Assembly (NCBI GenBank): GCA_037892935.1
Contig: JAYXKI010000009.1
Location: 620,001 to 684,000 of the forward strand
DNA from: Phlebopus portentosus
Taxonomy: Eukaryota > Basidiomycota > Agaricomycetes > Boletales > Boletinellaceae
Length of the DNA stretch: 64,000 bases
Reading direction: 5' to 3'
The notes beneath the pieces were generated by a model. It made no database searches. It saw only the letters and a list, made by a program, of their open reading frames with translations, and was not told the origin of the DNA. Position numbers and translations under genes: made by a program. Positions 24,595 to 37,403 of this stretch are shown one piece after another; positions within the stretch are counted from its first letter, which is position 1; each line of letters starts with the position of its first letter.

Positions 24595-27492
24595 CTTGAG
24601 ACAAGAAAGGAGAAGAGCAGTGGAGAGACGAGAGGGCGCTCTCTGCACTTTATGAAGGCTTCATGCACGATGCACGACGACGTCGATGACGCCTGCACGT
24701 GACTTTGGCAAAATATATGACCTCATAGAACGCGTATGGGATCCACTTTCTACATTAGGCTCCATTGGTCCCTTGCAATCTCAGCTGCCTTGAACCATCA
24801 TCAAAATATGCGTCGGAAAATACAGACAGGGGCGATTTCTCTATTCCCTGATCCTCTAATACCTAATCCAGTGCTGGACCGAAGGAAGCCTGGATCACTA
24901 AAGATTGTGGTTTTGGATACATGGTCTTGAACTGGTTTTGAACGCAGCTTTGTGGTCGATATCAATCACTGCCTGCATCTGCTCGCTTGCAACCATGCCA
25001 TCCGGCCTGCAGATATCAAATGGCTTATTTGAAGCAACGGTCTTCAGAACGCTTCTGCTAAACTGAAGAGGCTGAACTCAAGATATGTATCCTACTGGTC
25101 GCCGGGAGAAGTACGTGAGTCACCTCGCACGTTTGGACCATATCCCTCCCAGGTTAGCGACAGTCCTAACGACACGGTATCGAGGTCAACCGATTCATCC
25201 TCCGACATCATATGGGATTGCATGGAACGAAGCAGAAGTTAGACTGTCCCAGCCTCGGATTCGTGCAGCTATGATTTCCCCGGACATCCGGCAGATTAAT
25301 CAAGTTTTTGCCCACAGTTGTGCCTCCAATGCCCCAGGAATCAGTGCTTGTGGAACGCCGAGTCGTCAGCAACATTCAACTCGGCTCGACATGGCCAGAC
25401 AATTAATACAAGCGATGCGCCAAGCCTAGCTCACACAATGCCTCTCCAGACTTGTCAGGCTCACTGGGTGCCGCCTGTGCAAGCTAGGCCTGAGCGCTCT
25501 AGTTATTCGAGTTCCATATGGAACAATGTGGGGTCTTTTCAGAAAACTCCCCATAGCCCTTCCGAGTTGTCGAAATATGGACAAGGTGGAGCTCATAGAA
25601 GTCTCCTCCGGCCTCAGAAACTCCCTCCTTTTGGACTTAGATATCCTTGCCGCATTAAGAACGTAGTATGCGATCTCGCGCGATGCAAATGCGGTCCATG
25701 CAGGATCCTGGCAAAGAGTCAAATGAGTAATCCATTTTTGTGAGTCTTGGTATGTGGGAGGTCAAGGTTGAACGAAATCATCCTGTCCGATTGACAGACC
25801 TTGTCGAGGATCTCCATAATTTCTCCACAAGCTCCTGGATCGAAAAAAAAAAAAGGAATTTCGCGAATCTGAGGCCGTTCTTAACGACTTGATAGAACGA
25901 ACTGAGGTTCCGCATGCAAGAAGTCGCGAAACGAAGGACTAGACGGAGTGCATGGACTGATGTCGATTCCGGAGAATTTGCGAAAGTCGATTACATTCAG
26001 TCATACACTATCAAGGATGATGAACCAGGAATATATCTGAAAAGGGCACGTTATTTGCTGATTCTTATGCATTAAGGCGATCGTGAAATGGGAATATGCG
26101 AGAGGCATGGCCTTGCGCATATGGTATTTGATCTCTGAACAATCTTTGCTCCAGCGGCATGAATAAATTGCAGAATCGCATCGTATCTAGGCGGGAACTA
26201 AAGGAAAGTCTCAATGCTCCATGGCTTATTATCAACGACAGTGACTCTATCAGAAAAAGTTGAAATCAAAAGAGAATACTGTCCGGGTATAATCAGAGCT
26301 GCATGTCGCTATAGCACCCTTGTACTATAATCGATAGATGAGTCCAATAGCAACATGAGTCAGATAGGAATAATTGGCCGCAGGAATATTTCTTTGGACT
26401 TTCCGCAATATGCCTTTCGCCGGCTTATGGACTATTATATGACATGGTCTGGTCATAATGGAGGAGAATAAGAGGTTCAGTCCAAATAAGGTAAGCACAA
26501 CGGATCAGAGCACAGCCACGGAGTTCTTCTCATCAGACCTAGCGGATCCTCATTCAACTTCCCTTCCAGCGCCAACGCGGCCTGCTGGCCGACTGCTGAC
26601 CTCGTCTTCCATGCAGGATCCCACACGGCGAGGGCTCAAAGCTAAAGAATATACCGCTAAGCGACATACTTGAAGCATCTACTTTGTTCCGGAAGGTGCA
26701 TCTCGATGAACACGTGTTCGAATTCAACAACTTCCTCAACAAAGATCCCTATTTAGGTTCTTCGCCTGTTGCTAAACGCGGATGCCCATGCATTCTTTTT
26801 GTGTCTTGGGAATCCAAATGAATGGTGAAGGGCGCGTGAAGAGAGAAGGATTCGAACAATGCAATGCTCATAATTAACCCGTCCGGTACAGAGAAAGAAC
26901 GCAGATCCACAGGGGTTTGTTCGATCTCATTGCACCTTGCCTCCCCTATCGGACGCTCAAAATCATCCTAAGGTCTCAGTAAAACGATCTTTCTGGTGAT
27001 TATAGCGCTACCTACTTCATCAGCCGTCTACGGCACCGCTGCAAGTGACTCGGTCTTTGGTGGCCCGCACCGAGAGCTTGGGCCCTATGCCATAGCGACG
27101 GCGAGAACAATACACTGGCCCTGTCATGGATTATCTTAGAGATCTCTGGGAACTCAGGGGCTTCCTTATTTCTGACACATGCCTATTTTGCACAGGTGCT
27201 CAGGCCTATAAACGCCTAAACGTGTACACTTGAAGGCCGTGAAAGCAACCATCTCGTTCATCACAGGTTCTTCAATGAACCGCGGGTCCTTACCTAGCCT
27301 AACTCTGGCCTAGGCATATTCATCTCCCCCTCGTCGATATATAAAGCTTGCTGGGACTACGCATTTTTTCAACAGAGAAGCAACACTCTTTTCAAAGCGA
27401 CTTCTCTACGCCGCTTCTATCGTCACAAGTGCTATTAAATCGTGCTCTCACCTTCATTACCATCCTATCTATCACTTCCACCGTCGTTAAAT
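24595..27492. other. Gene-poor stretch of 2.9 kb
   Basis: I find no gene with a recognisable domain. Open frames at 25085-25743 (plus) are intact for 114 codons and more but have no splice-supported extension or family motif. A 12-A run sits at about 25844. TATATAAA at 27338-27345 lies 148 bases before the ATG of the next gene and is its probable TATA box. The stretch has no obvious long repeats. Confidence 0.45.
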
Positions 27493-28077
27493 ATGACTTC
27501 ATCGAAACCTCGCATACACAAAGACCTCGACCATCATCAGTACACGTTGCGTTCGCCCAAGGAGACGAATCTGTTCTGGGACATGCGCTACGACCCTCGC
27601 GATCGCAACAATCAATTCAGAGAACCCCGCTTTCCGTATCACTTCAGTTACTACGGTCCTCGTACAATGGCATTCTTACCTCGCGTCGAACGGCTCTGTG
27701 TACTCTTTCGTTATCACCGGAAAGTCCCACATTATTGGGTCTTTGACATTGTCCATTACGGACCACCGTCTCCCCAAGACGGATACGCCATCACTGCAGA
27801 GGACGTTGTCAGTGGGATATACGACCAGCTACAGCTACTTCCGAGTCACGAGGATGTCGCGTTCTCAAAGGAGCACAATAAACTTGCCGACCAAGCACGC
27901 TTGGAAAGATGCGAACTGTTTGGACTTGATAAATCGAGAGAGCCGGTCAGGAGAATCGACTATATAAAGGGCGTTCAAGGTGGATGTGCCTTCGCGGGAC
28001 TCGACAATTACGACCGGCATTTGGCGACCCCGATAATGAGAATATATACAGGAGAAATAACCCCTAGGAGTTTCTGA
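27493..28077 (+). CDS. DUF6699-like protein
   Basis: A single exon of 194 residues from ATG 27493. The order of features is typical of the basidiomycete DUF6699 group: an N-terminal strand-rich part (TMAFLPRVERLCVLFRYHRK, VFDIVHYGP), a central AITAEDVVSGIYDQLQLLPS segment matching the VTV-DVL-IY hallmark, then a charged stretch and a final hydrophobic part (RRIDYIKGVQGGCAFAGLD). No catalytic motif, signal peptide or membrane helix is visible. Function is unknown. Family assignment is by memory of the hallmark only. Two other genes in the window (36888-37403 and 49644-50420) look related. Confidence 0.6.
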   Translation: MTSSKPRIHKDLDHHQYTLRSPKETNLFWDMRYDPRDRNNQFREPRFPYHFSYYGPRTMAFLPRVERLCVLFRYHRKVPHYWVFDIVHYGPPSPQDGYAITAEDVVSGIYDQLQLLPSHEDVAFSKEHNKLADQARLERCELFGLDKSREPVRRIDYIKGVQGGCAFAGLDNYDRHLATPIMRIYTGEITPRSF

Positions 28078-28236
28078 CATGTACCTGTTGTTTGTTGTAT
28101 ACCTGGACATATCGTCCTGTCGATCTTCAGTATACCCAAGGCTGGAACACCGTATAAATCAAAAGTGAATTTAGTATATCTGAGAATAGAGTATAAGATG
28201 AAGAAGGAAACAGAAAAGTATCGGTCTAGCTATTAT

Positions 28237-30313
28237 TTAACCTTGAGGCGACATGCTGTTAGGGGTGAGACTAGTTATGTGAAAAAACTCGCGTGCTCCC
28301 GGCTTCAGGTCAAGCTCGGTGGGGCTGATGCCCTCAAATGCACGGTCCTTCACCCGTCGCGAGCGAATCTCGCGCTGCGAGAGGTATTGGTACCAGATGC
28401 TGATCAGGTCTTTCGCAACGTAGAAGATCCCGAGGCCAATTGCGTTACGCCACCTAAATTTTCTAGATAAGAAGAACAATATCAAAACACCGTATTAACA
28501 TAAAACATACCAAACGGGGTCTGCTCCGGTCCAAGCCGGGGTTCCTACAGCCAGCGCCCGGCAAGAAAGTAAGGTCATCGCACGCATCACTTGTCCGGTT
28601 GACATGTCTTCCGGGAAGAATACATTCTTATCATAGGGTAGTTGGGCACCGAACCCGGAGGACGCACACCGAGGAAACGGCATAATAATCGTCGTGGGGA
28701 AAAAGGGAATAGTTCTTGAAATTCAGAGTAGAATGCGCATTTGGAACATTCGGAAGCGCAAGACGTAGGAGGACCGATCCGGCAAAAGAAGCCAGGGGCG
28801 GGACGATAAGTGCACTACCGACGACGTTCCCAATATACGTTGTCGTTAACTGAAGGCGTACTCGGGCTGCTGCATTGGCACCTCGCTCATCCCGCTGATC
28901 GCCATTGTGATTTGGGGCTGGATCAGCTTGCCGAACTCGCCCTTCAAGTATTCCTTCCGCAGGACGCTCGATATTCTGTGCCGGGATCTGTTGCTGTTCT
29001 TGAGGCTCGTTTCGTACGGGAAGTTGAGCATGCTCAGCCGGGCGTTCTTCTATCGCAATCGGCCCTTCCTCTGCATCGTCAAGAAGAAGCCTAACATTAT
29101 TATCGTCATGAAGTTGATCCGCTTGGTCATTTGCAATAGCCGGACCAGCAGGTTGCTGAGGTGCCCGCGGCACCTGATTCTCTTGTTGATCATCTTCCTC
29201 CTCGATCCGGATTTCCATCTGAAAATTGTCAAGCAGGCCTTCACGATCACCAGGATAGTCGTTGTTTCGGGGAACGTCTCCTAGAATGAACTGCCGATAC
29301 TGTTCCATGCAGCGACAGTAGATAGAACGGACAAATCGAAGACCGACGGTAAAAACGAAAGGCGAAGGTGGCCAACTGAAGAACAAGTCTCTAAATAGAT
29401 CAGATGAGATCCTATTGACACTTGCTGGATACTTGACTCTAGGTTGATCTCGGTTTGAGGAAGCTAGACCAAGGAAAGAAAGAAAGCCCCGTTCTCGGGA
29501 AACGCCGCTTATTCTTGGAATGCTGGGCCAAATAGACATAAGGGAAGCGAGAGGCAGAGTATCACGAAAGCGTTTAGTCTTGCTCAGTACAAGACTGAAG
29601 GGAATTAGAGGAAGTGCAAAGAATGCGGACAGTGGCCAATGTTCAATGTCCTCTCCGAGGATGAGGTCGTACATCTCTTGTCCAAGGAACTGACGTACAG
29701 CATAGGCACCGTACCCTGCACTACAGTACGCCATACTTTAAGTTCTGAAGCTGGAAATCAATATAAGAGGAAAAGGATACCTGAGGATATATACGCCTTA
29801 CGTGTACATGGCAAGTCAGAAGGCGAAATTGTATAGTAAAGTATTCACGCTTACCCGTGCCGATAGAAGAGACACCCACGACCACGGTCAGAACAGTAAC
29901 AACCGTTCCACACTTTTGCAGAGCTCTGTTACCAAAGTCCAAAATACGTAGAACAATGGGATTCTCGCTCTCCAATTTGTACCGCTCGCCGCACTGCGGA
30001 CATTTTAGGATGAGCAACAGTGGCTTGTCCGGATTGGTCTCAGATGCCCTGATCCATTCTAGCAAACATTCCTCATGGGCTATTAAGGTGCATTTACAAG
30101 GATGCACCCAGCGTCTTGGAGGCCTGGAAGGCTCTGCACTGTGTCAAATCAGCCTAAACGAGGCGATACGCGATGCTACTCACTGTCGTATGTCTCCTCC
30201 TCACGACAGATATAGCACTCCTTGACCTGAAAGACAGTGTCAACGATACGTTGACAAGATACAAAAGTTTAGCAACACACTCTCAGGTCGTTGACTGTGG
30301 GCAGCCGTTGCAT
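28237..30313 (-). CDS. RING-CH (MARCH-type) membrane E3 ubiquitin ligase, with a frame break
   Basis: Exons (minus): 30313-30281, 30226-30184, 30133-29855, 29715-28511, 28453-28237. A RINGv zinc domain lies at the N-terminus: CYICREEE, then WVHPCKC, HEECLLEWI and LKCPQCGERY, the C4HC3 pattern of membrane E3 ligases that pass ubiquitin to membrane proteins. It is followed by hydrophobic segments (VVTVLTVVVGVSSI and others), a long acidic linker with EEDDQQENQ, and C-terminal membrane and helical parts (LLSCRALAVGTPAW, WRNAIGLGIFYVAKDL, RRVKDRAFEGI). The frame changes near 28660, between YYAVSS and GFGAQLPYDKN: exon lengths sum to one more than a multiple of three, and no intron of suitable length fits. 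One extra base, or an unmodelled junction, is implied. Confidence 0.75.
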
Positions 30314-31284
30314 CGAGTCCTGACTCCTGAAGGTACACCGTCAGAACAATGTCTGGTCTGGTCGCGGCGTGACGCACGAAGTGCTTATTCAGTTGTACGT
30401 AAGTATTACCGAATCTAGAGACGACGATCGATCAATTTGGACAATGCTTCCGTCATGAACCCAATCTAAGAAAATTCCACAAAAAGGTCGAAATCGGCCT
30501 TAAGCCGACTCACAATCTACTCCGGAAGCTTGGGAAAGATGAATTGTTGATGTACAACCCATATCTTCTGTCGAACTCGAATCTCGGGACTTCACAATTT
30601 CTGGAGCCACTTCCACACTGACAACAGGTATCAAAGCTACGAAATTTTGAATGTGTTCGGAACTATGGAACTAGCAGAAAATGTCCGACGCAGCCAATAC
30701 AGTGGTCTTCTGTACGCTCTTCCTGCCTCCTTCTCTTTTGAGGAAGAAGGTTCATTCCTAGGTTAATTCCTAGACCTGAAATTTATAAGACTTCCGTCGA
30801 TGCAACTCGGGACTCAATTTCGAACAGATCGTTGCCATTGTGGTTCGAATACCTACGGATCTCTAGGACAAATATCGTATGACATAGAAAGAATAGAGAG
30901 ACGAAGACACTGGTAGACCGGCGGTGAGTCTTTCCAAACACTCGCACATAAGATGTATTAGGGGATAGCGTGAATCCCGGATCACCTGTGAGCCTGTTCT
31001 GGAACGGAAACTCCGGTTCTCATAGGCTTACGGCGCCAGCATCTTCAACCCTACAGACTATGAGGCTCATTGGAAATGAAGGAATAAGAGTGTTCCTAGG
31101 CAATGCCGCCGCATGGTGAGTTTCTCGTTCGGTGAGGCAATAGATCAATTAATCTATTTCAATATTGCCATAAGTCAAAGAAGCCACATAAAGAACATCG
31201 ATCACCTTATCATCGCCAATTTGATGTCGTTTGCCCAAACTTGCAATGCATTGGCCGTCATATTCCATTCCTCATTCATGTATA
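30314..31284. other. Intergenic, no gene recognised
   Basis: It contains the promoter region of the RING-CH gene and the 3' flank of the unrecognised gene to the right. Only short, unsupported open frames. Confidence 0.4.
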
Positions 31285-32808
31285 TTACAAAGAAGTTGCA
31301 AACCAATGAACGCGAGTACTAGAATACACAAAACATTTCTCCGTTCCTAAATTCATCAGATCCGGGCATCGATTTCCTTCACGAATCGACATCCATGTTA
31401 ACTTCTTTAGATCTCTTGCGCCGGACGACTGGTGCCTGTCATGTTCTGCCCGTGTGTGGCGCCGCTCGCCGAGCACTGATCCACTGAATGCACCGCGTCC
31501 TTTACCAGTACAAAAAATTCCGAAGGTGCGTCGGAGCGGAGAATATGATGGGACAAGTATGTGGGAAGGTTCAGAATCATCGTCGTCTTCTGAGCTCGAG
31601 TCGGAAGACTCGGCAGTGTCTAATTGGTCTCGGTGTCCGATATAGTGATCCCCGGCAACGTTCAAGCTGCCATGTGACTGCGAACCTTGAGGGAACTTAT
31701 AAGTTAATGAAGGCAGAGAGGAAATTTCGAATTAACCGTGTAGACTTATAGCTTCTGCTTGGCGTCGCTTGAAGTGCACAGTGTCATTCGAAATCGCCCG
31801 ACGTTTCGACAGAGCAGGACGCATTTTGTCCAGTTGCACAGAAGTACCACCGCGGGAATGACATACGGGACCATCAGATGGGTGTTTTGTTAATATTTCA
31901 CCGATATTTGAAGACCGCACACTGAGCCGTATTGGAGCGGGGGGTGCTGCAAATAGCATACAAAACAGATATGTAGTTTTGTCTGTGTGAAAATCTCTAA
32001 GCGGTGCTTACGAAGCATGACATTAGGAGGAAGATTTGAGGAAGAGTCTTTAGGCAAGTATGAGCTAACGGACGATGTCGCCGGATGAAACGGCGCTGGA
32101 TTTGTGTCTGTCGAGCTGCCCTTGTACTCGGTTCCTGGTTGTCTGGTGCTGCGAGTTTGAGAAGCACAGCCATCAAGCAAGTCCTGTTTGTCCGCTTTCA
32201 CACTAACCCTGAGCTGGGTAGACAGGGGGAAAAGTAGGCGGTTAAGGCGCACTGCATTAATTTTAGGAGTCAGTCCCAATCATGGCTCATTTGCCTCAGG
32301 GTGTAAGAGGTAACCGGATTATCAAATCATTTCACCTTGGAGATCTTGTGATTCTAGGCGGGCATTATGACTGTGCGCCTGGAGCTGCAATAAAAGGCCG
32401 AAGTATGCGGCCTTATACGCAGACAGATAATCAGGACATGAGGAAAACGTATGCAAGCTAATGCCATTATTCTGTAGCGTTGCCTTCGCCACCTAAAAGC
32501 GCCATTGATGAGCTACTATTCTCACGCCGCACCAAAACAATTTTAAAGTTGCTACTTAGAAGGCAACTCACTTCGACAAGTGAAATTAACTGCGCGCGCG
32601 TAAGAGATTCGTGTGATGTCAGCCATCAGCCGGTCAGATACGGATGACAAGCAAGAGCTTAACGAACCTCTTCCGGATTGGAGATGAGGAAGGAAGGTGA
32701 CGAATGAAGAAGCATTGTGCGAAGTTCTGCGACTGCCTCGAGATATTCTGCCAGGGCTGAGAGCCGAGTTCTCAGGCTGGCGGAAGAAGTCGAGTTGTAT
32801 CGAGCCAT
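31285..32808 (-). CDS. Unrecognised six-exon protein
   Basis: I do not recognise this gene. Splice signals give a consistent model (minus): 32808-32668, 32589-32572, 32492-32336, 32251-32012, 31946-31737, 31685-31285, in phase throughout, 388 residues. The start MARYNSTSSASLRTRLSALA opens a helical stretch (LAEYLEAVAELRTMLL). Exon 2 is only 18 bases (LISLVE). A second helical part, SCPDYLSAYKAAYFGLLLQL, follows. The C-terminal half is polar and probably disordered, with an acidic serine cluster (AESSDSSSEDDDDSE) typical of casein kinase 2 sites, and basic patches before and after. No signal peptide. A nuclear scaffold or chromatin-related role could be imagined from composition alone, but I do not assign one. 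The last intron is the least certain junction, so the C-terminus may differ. Confidence 0.55.
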
Positions 32809-33830
32809 CTAGTGGCTGATGAAGTCCGGTTGAGGATCAGGACCGAAACTATGGAATCAAAAGGAAGAAAGGCAGGGTAACGCCGGATGGATAAGAGCTT
32901 AGACGTTAGAAGCGGACGGCGAATAGCAACATAGAATGTGGGAGATAAATAGCAGATGAGAGACGTATCACAAAGGAGAAAGGGAGAAAGGGAGCTGAAC
33001 TGATATGGTGGTGGTCAAGAGCCAAGGGGAACGGCTGGGTCTAAGAGCGTAGGCGGATCTACAGCGCTAACGGGCTGTGCCGAGATTGTTGAAGAAACAA
33101 CTTCTATAGAGCTAACGAAGCATGACTGAGTATACTGGACTGTGGCACAGATGACCCATCACATTAAATAATGATAATAGCACTGTCTGGCCCGCGGCCC
33201 TTATTTGCGGCTAGCCGTCGCCATCGGGCGAGCCTTGATCGGCCTGAGCCTAGCTGGGTATTTTCCATAAGTGAAAATATTGTAAAAGGCGTCGCCGACG
33301 GAACACGACGCGTGTTTGGGTCAAGATTTTCCCTCGAAGAAATTTTCTATATTTGGCATACACGGCAATTCACACGCTCCCTGTTGCTACATCGTCAGAT
33401 TCTTCTCGATCTTTCCTACTCCATCATAGATGATTGTCCAAGATGAGAAAAGGGGCACTTTGTATGCGGATTCGATTCTTAGCGTTCGAGCCCGCTGAGC
33501 TGGACAATGGAGGCTTCGTGAAGCTGTACACGTATTCGCTTACATGTTTCCAATGAATGGAAGCACCTGCCACAAGAGCAATTGGTGCCGCGAGTCAGTG
33601 CAATCGGATAGGCTTTGTCAATCAGAAATAGATATCAAGACTACAGTAGATGATTGAGCAAGCGAGCTTCGCATCATATCAGACCAGACTTAAATAAAGT
33701 GCTTGTGGCTTAGTAACCTGACTCAAGGTGCGAATGTTATACAGCAATTTCTTAATCACTAATCATGCTTGTGATCTATAACTGCTTGATCCGGAGAGTA
33801 AGTATTATCCCCTATGTGTGCACGAACTTA
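32809..33830. other. Intergenic, no gene recognised
   Basis: It lies between two minus-strand genes, so it carries the promoter of the unrecognised gene and the Mcm10 3' flank. A 91-codon open frame at 33171 has no domain. Nothing else seen. Confidence 0.4.
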
Positions 33831-36432
33831 TTATACACATGTCAATGCGATCCCCATCATCTCTTCCGTTTCCGTACTTGGCGAAGCTGGCTCAATCTCA
33901 AGATCGCTCTCGGTGTCACTTTCAGCAGTCGATACTGAAGGAACCCTTTTTCTGACCAATTCAGATCGCTCTAGTTTGTTCACCGAAGACGTAGGCAAGC
34001 AGATTGAGTCCGCAGCAACGGTATGATCGCCGGCCCCCCCTTGCTGCAAAGGCAATGATGACTCGGTAGGTGAAGCTGCATCCGGGTTGTTTCGTAGATG
34101 AGAGACAGCCACGCCAGACCGGACTTTGGGACCTGGAGGAGGACCCAACTGGATGTCGCGATTCTGACTCGCCAATTTTCCGAGCTGTAACATCCATCGA
34201 ATTTATGGAACACAATTTAGAAAATGAATAGATCAGGTTCAAGAGGTCCCTTACTTTGCTCGTTCCGTCCGCGGTTTTCGGTTTTACCCCCGGTTTCCTT
34301 ACACCATACGCTTTTATTGTCGGATCGAACCCAAGACGCCTGATCAGCTCGGCAGAATATGCCTTGCATTGAGGCTCTGCATTGTCGCCATTCTCTTCCC
34401 CTGCCGGAGCTGCCGTCTGGCTTCCAACCACGGCAGCTTTTGAGTCGCATCTAGCCTTTGTCACAGCCTGTCGTGCCTTCTGTACGACCGTCAATGCTTC
34501 CCTAGATGCTTCACCGCCACCTACACCCGCGCTATGCGAAGTGCTCTTTCCGAGGAGTTCAGCTAGTATTTTATCCTCCTTTGTGCCTGCTTTGCGACGC
34601 GCGCGAGCTTGCTCCTCACGGCCCATTGTATTGCCGACATTGCCAAGGGTTTGCGCACGACCGGAAGATGCGACAAATCCGCCTACGACAAAAGTGGTTT
34701 CTCCGTCCATTCCTCGGCTCACAGGATCGGGTTTCAGACCCCACTGCTGCGCAGGATCGTACTCGGCCTTGCGTTTGTGGGCGGTAGTGGACAAACCAGA
34801 CGTCCTGCAGCTCCAATTTAGATATGACAAAGTGGATCACTGGTATACACAGACAAACCCTATTGAGAACTCTGGTCGTGCTGCTCTCGTGCGCAACACT
34901 GCAGCCTGTGTATGGTATTCACAGACATCGCCGGTAGGTTTGGAATTTGATGCCCCGTGGCTGATGCGTCTGTCCACCCAAGACCCACAAGGCTTACCAT
35001 CACGTTTGATGACGGTACATCTACCCAAGTCTGATGCAATGCCGATTATAGCAATGGCAGAGGAGGACGGCGGGGTGAGGGCTAGAATTGACGAGGTTGA
35101 AGAAGGATTCTTGCTGTTCTGTCTCACGCATGATTGATTACAACTAATCGGTGCAGCCAGAATAGAAGACTCACTGTGAACGGTTTCAGAACCTTTGGAT
35201 TCAATAAGGCAATGACAGTGCCTTCTCTAAGCCCAGGAAAGCACTCCTCAAATGCGCCACCACTTCCCCCACGCCAAATTTTCCGGATCTTCTCCTTATT
35301 GCCATTCTTGTCGATGAGTTTATCGTAGTAGTCTGACTCAAATAGTAGAAGTGAGAGTTGTGCATCTCCCCGAAGCGATCCACGGAAGGAGTCCGACGAT
35401 GATCCCCAGGTCCGGGAACGATGGCCGAGATCAACGAGTCTGAGATGCACGTATTTCTTTGCTCCCTTGCGGGCGGTGTCTTCATCTTCTTCATCAGCGT
35501 CCTTTTTGCGCTTGCTTTTGCGGCTGTTGTCCTTTCCCAAGTCATCTTCATTCGCCTCATTTTGGCGTTTGTTGTACGCCAAGTTTCCGGGACCACTCGT
35601 GAGCTTGACATCGCCACGTTCTGCAACAACAGCAATAGTAACCCAATCACCCTCGACAGCTACCTCATATGCCTGTTTGTTCGCCTGCAGACGTACAACG
35701 GAGTACAACAAAGATGGGGATAGATAGTAGCGGCCGAAAAGGTGATCTTGCAAAGACGCGTGTGATAGTATGCGCTCTCTACCAGTTAACGTAAACCACA
35801 ATGTGAATTGGAATAGGATTCTAAAATGACGGACTCACTTCAACCGTATACCGGAATTTGGCTCAATTTTATTGAAGTCAGGATCGTTCGGAATAGGCTT
35901 ATGCTCCACAGGCCCTGGTACGAGATCCTCTATGATCGCTAGTCTATCGTCACGGGCCGGCACCTTGGCGTCCTCCGAGGCCGTCGGCGCTGCCGGTCTT
36001 TCTTCAAACCCTTCCGTACGTGTAAGGACCTCTCTAACAGCATTTTCCCTGGTGTTAAGGGTTTTTAGTTGCGAGATGAATAACGACTTCTCGGAGGCTG
36101 GTGCCGGTCCCGGGTGCTTCGGGCAAGCAGAGGGTGCAAGCTTCCCTTTCTGTACGCCGTCGCGGACCGGGTGGTGTCGTGTCTGTAGATGACTTGGAGC
36201 TCCACGAGAGGGGGAATGAGAGACCTGACGCGCTGCAGATTTCTTACCTGAAGCTAGTCAGTGCATGAATGAGGTTAAGAAAGACGGATCCCGTACGAGG
36301 AGATGGTGTCGCAGGTGCAAGCAAGTTAGATTGTTCTGATCGTCGTCGTTTCGCTGGCGGTGTCTGTGGTGCCTCTGCAAGCTTTGCTCGTAGCGCTTCT
36401 ATTTGTCGTTTAATCTCTTCTCTGCTTGCCAT
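33831..36432 (-). CDS. MCM10: Mcm10-like DNA replication factor
   Basis: Six exons (minus): 36432-36297, 36247-35839, 35778-35175, 35118-34859, 34804-34255, 34184-33831; 770 residues. Mcm10 binds the CMG helicase and DNA polymerase alpha at replication origins. The N-terminus is coiled and charged (MASREEIKRQIEALRAKLAE). The middle exon carries an OB-fold-like part (HLRLVDLG, AQLSLLLFESDYYDKLID, FPGLREGTVIALLNPKVLKP). Next is the Mcm10/DnaG-type zinc finger: Cys417, Cys427, Cys448 and His451 within GRCTVIKRDGKPCGSWVD and VCEYH, followed by QAAVLRTRAARPEFS. The C-terminal half is lysine/arginine-rich with a helical segment (REALTVVQKARQAVTKAR). All exons join in phase with no break. The acidic, lysine-rich insert DADEEDEDTARKGAKKY inside the OB region looks like a species-specific loop. 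Confidence 0.88.
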
Positions 36433-36887
36433 GAAGATGCAGGCGTGGTGAATGAAGACGGAGTTAGTGGTCCCACACATTCAGCGACCCGCGTGACGTT
36501 AGATGGCACGCGTTATTTACACATATGTACGCGGTACTTACATAATATATGGAGCCATGACATGGGTGCAGTACGTTGTCATACAGAAACTTTGCTTTGT
36601 TGACAATATGAAATCGCATTTGCGTAGAGTAGTAGGTGCTAATGTTACAAGCAAGACTTCCTCTCGATACCATTTATTAGCTTCTGCTTTGTATAAGTAC
36701 AGGGAGCGAGAAAGCTAATGAATGGTATCGAGATGAAGACACAGAATTTATGAGGCAGGTGGGTAAAGCAATAAATAGTACATGGGTATATGGAGACTAG
36801 CAAATACGCAGTGACAAGGCCAGACATCAGTGCTTCTGCGGAATTGCAATGTAGCATCATGGACTTACACAAATCCTGACTGAAACC
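36433..36887. other. Intergenic, Mcm10 promoter side
   Basis: No gene seen; short open frames only. The segment lies upstream of Mcm10 and downstream of the DUF6699-like gene. Confidence 0.4.
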
Positions 36888-37403
36888 TCAATGGGGTTCC
36901 TTCATCACGAGTTCGAAGACGTCCTTCCCTCTCCATGACGGCTGTAAACCATAGAACTTCGTATTTCCGAGAAACAAGTCGATTCCCCTGGGACCCCGAC
37001 ATAGTTGATAATCCCGATCACGAGATGATCTAGCTCGTTTCTTGAATTGTTCCATCACCAGACGATAGTCGTGCCTCGACAACTTATATAGGTCACTACG
37101 AGACACCGGTTCGTGCAGCTTTTGGTAAATCATATGCAGAAGCTGACCCACGGAAACGTAGTAGTGGTGCTTGACATCGACGAGAAATTCAATGTGGGGT
37201 AAAGGGCGTATCAGGATGCGCAGATGGCGCGCCCCTTCCTCTGTTGCAGGCTCGAAAAGATCAATGTCGGTATACATCGGCGTGGGTGTCGTGACAGTGT
37301 GCCGATCGGGTTTGACCCGGAAGTCGTAAATTAGTCCAGAGCATAGTCTGGGTTTCCAGCGCAAGCGGACGGCAAGAGGATCAGCGAGTACGTGGTGCCA
37401 CAT
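36888..37403 (-). CDS. DUF6699-like protein
   Basis: A single exon of 171 residues, ATG at 37403. The pattern fits DUF6699: N-terminal WHHVLADPLAVRLRWKPRLC, a strand pair (LRILIRPLPHIEFLVDV), the central YYVSVGQLLHMIYQKLHEPV motif with a following tyrosine-rich helix (DLYKLSRHDYRLVMEQFKKR), and the terminal GIDLFLGNTKFYGL. This copy matches the family hallmark better than the other two. No catalytic residues, signal peptide or membrane segment. Function unknown; these proteins are numerous in mushroom genomes. Confidence 0.68.
   Translation of the reverse strand: MWHHVLADPLAVRLRWKPRLCSGLIYDFRVKPDRHTVTTPTPMYTDIDLFEPATEEGARHLRILIRPLPHIEFLVDVKHHYYVSVGQLLHMIYQKLHEPVSRSDLYKLSRHDYRLVMEQFKKRARSSRDRDYQLCRGPRGIDLFLGNTKFYGLQPSWRGKDVFELVMKEPH

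Noticed and set aside
25085..25743. Overlapping plus-strand open frames in the gene-poor stretch
   Set aside because: Intact for 114 and 141 codons in different frames but no convincing intron joins them and no family motif is visible.
34382..35137. 251-codon plus-strand open frame
   Set aside because: Antisense shadow of Mcm10 exons, which show clear zinc-finger and OB-region coding on the other strand.
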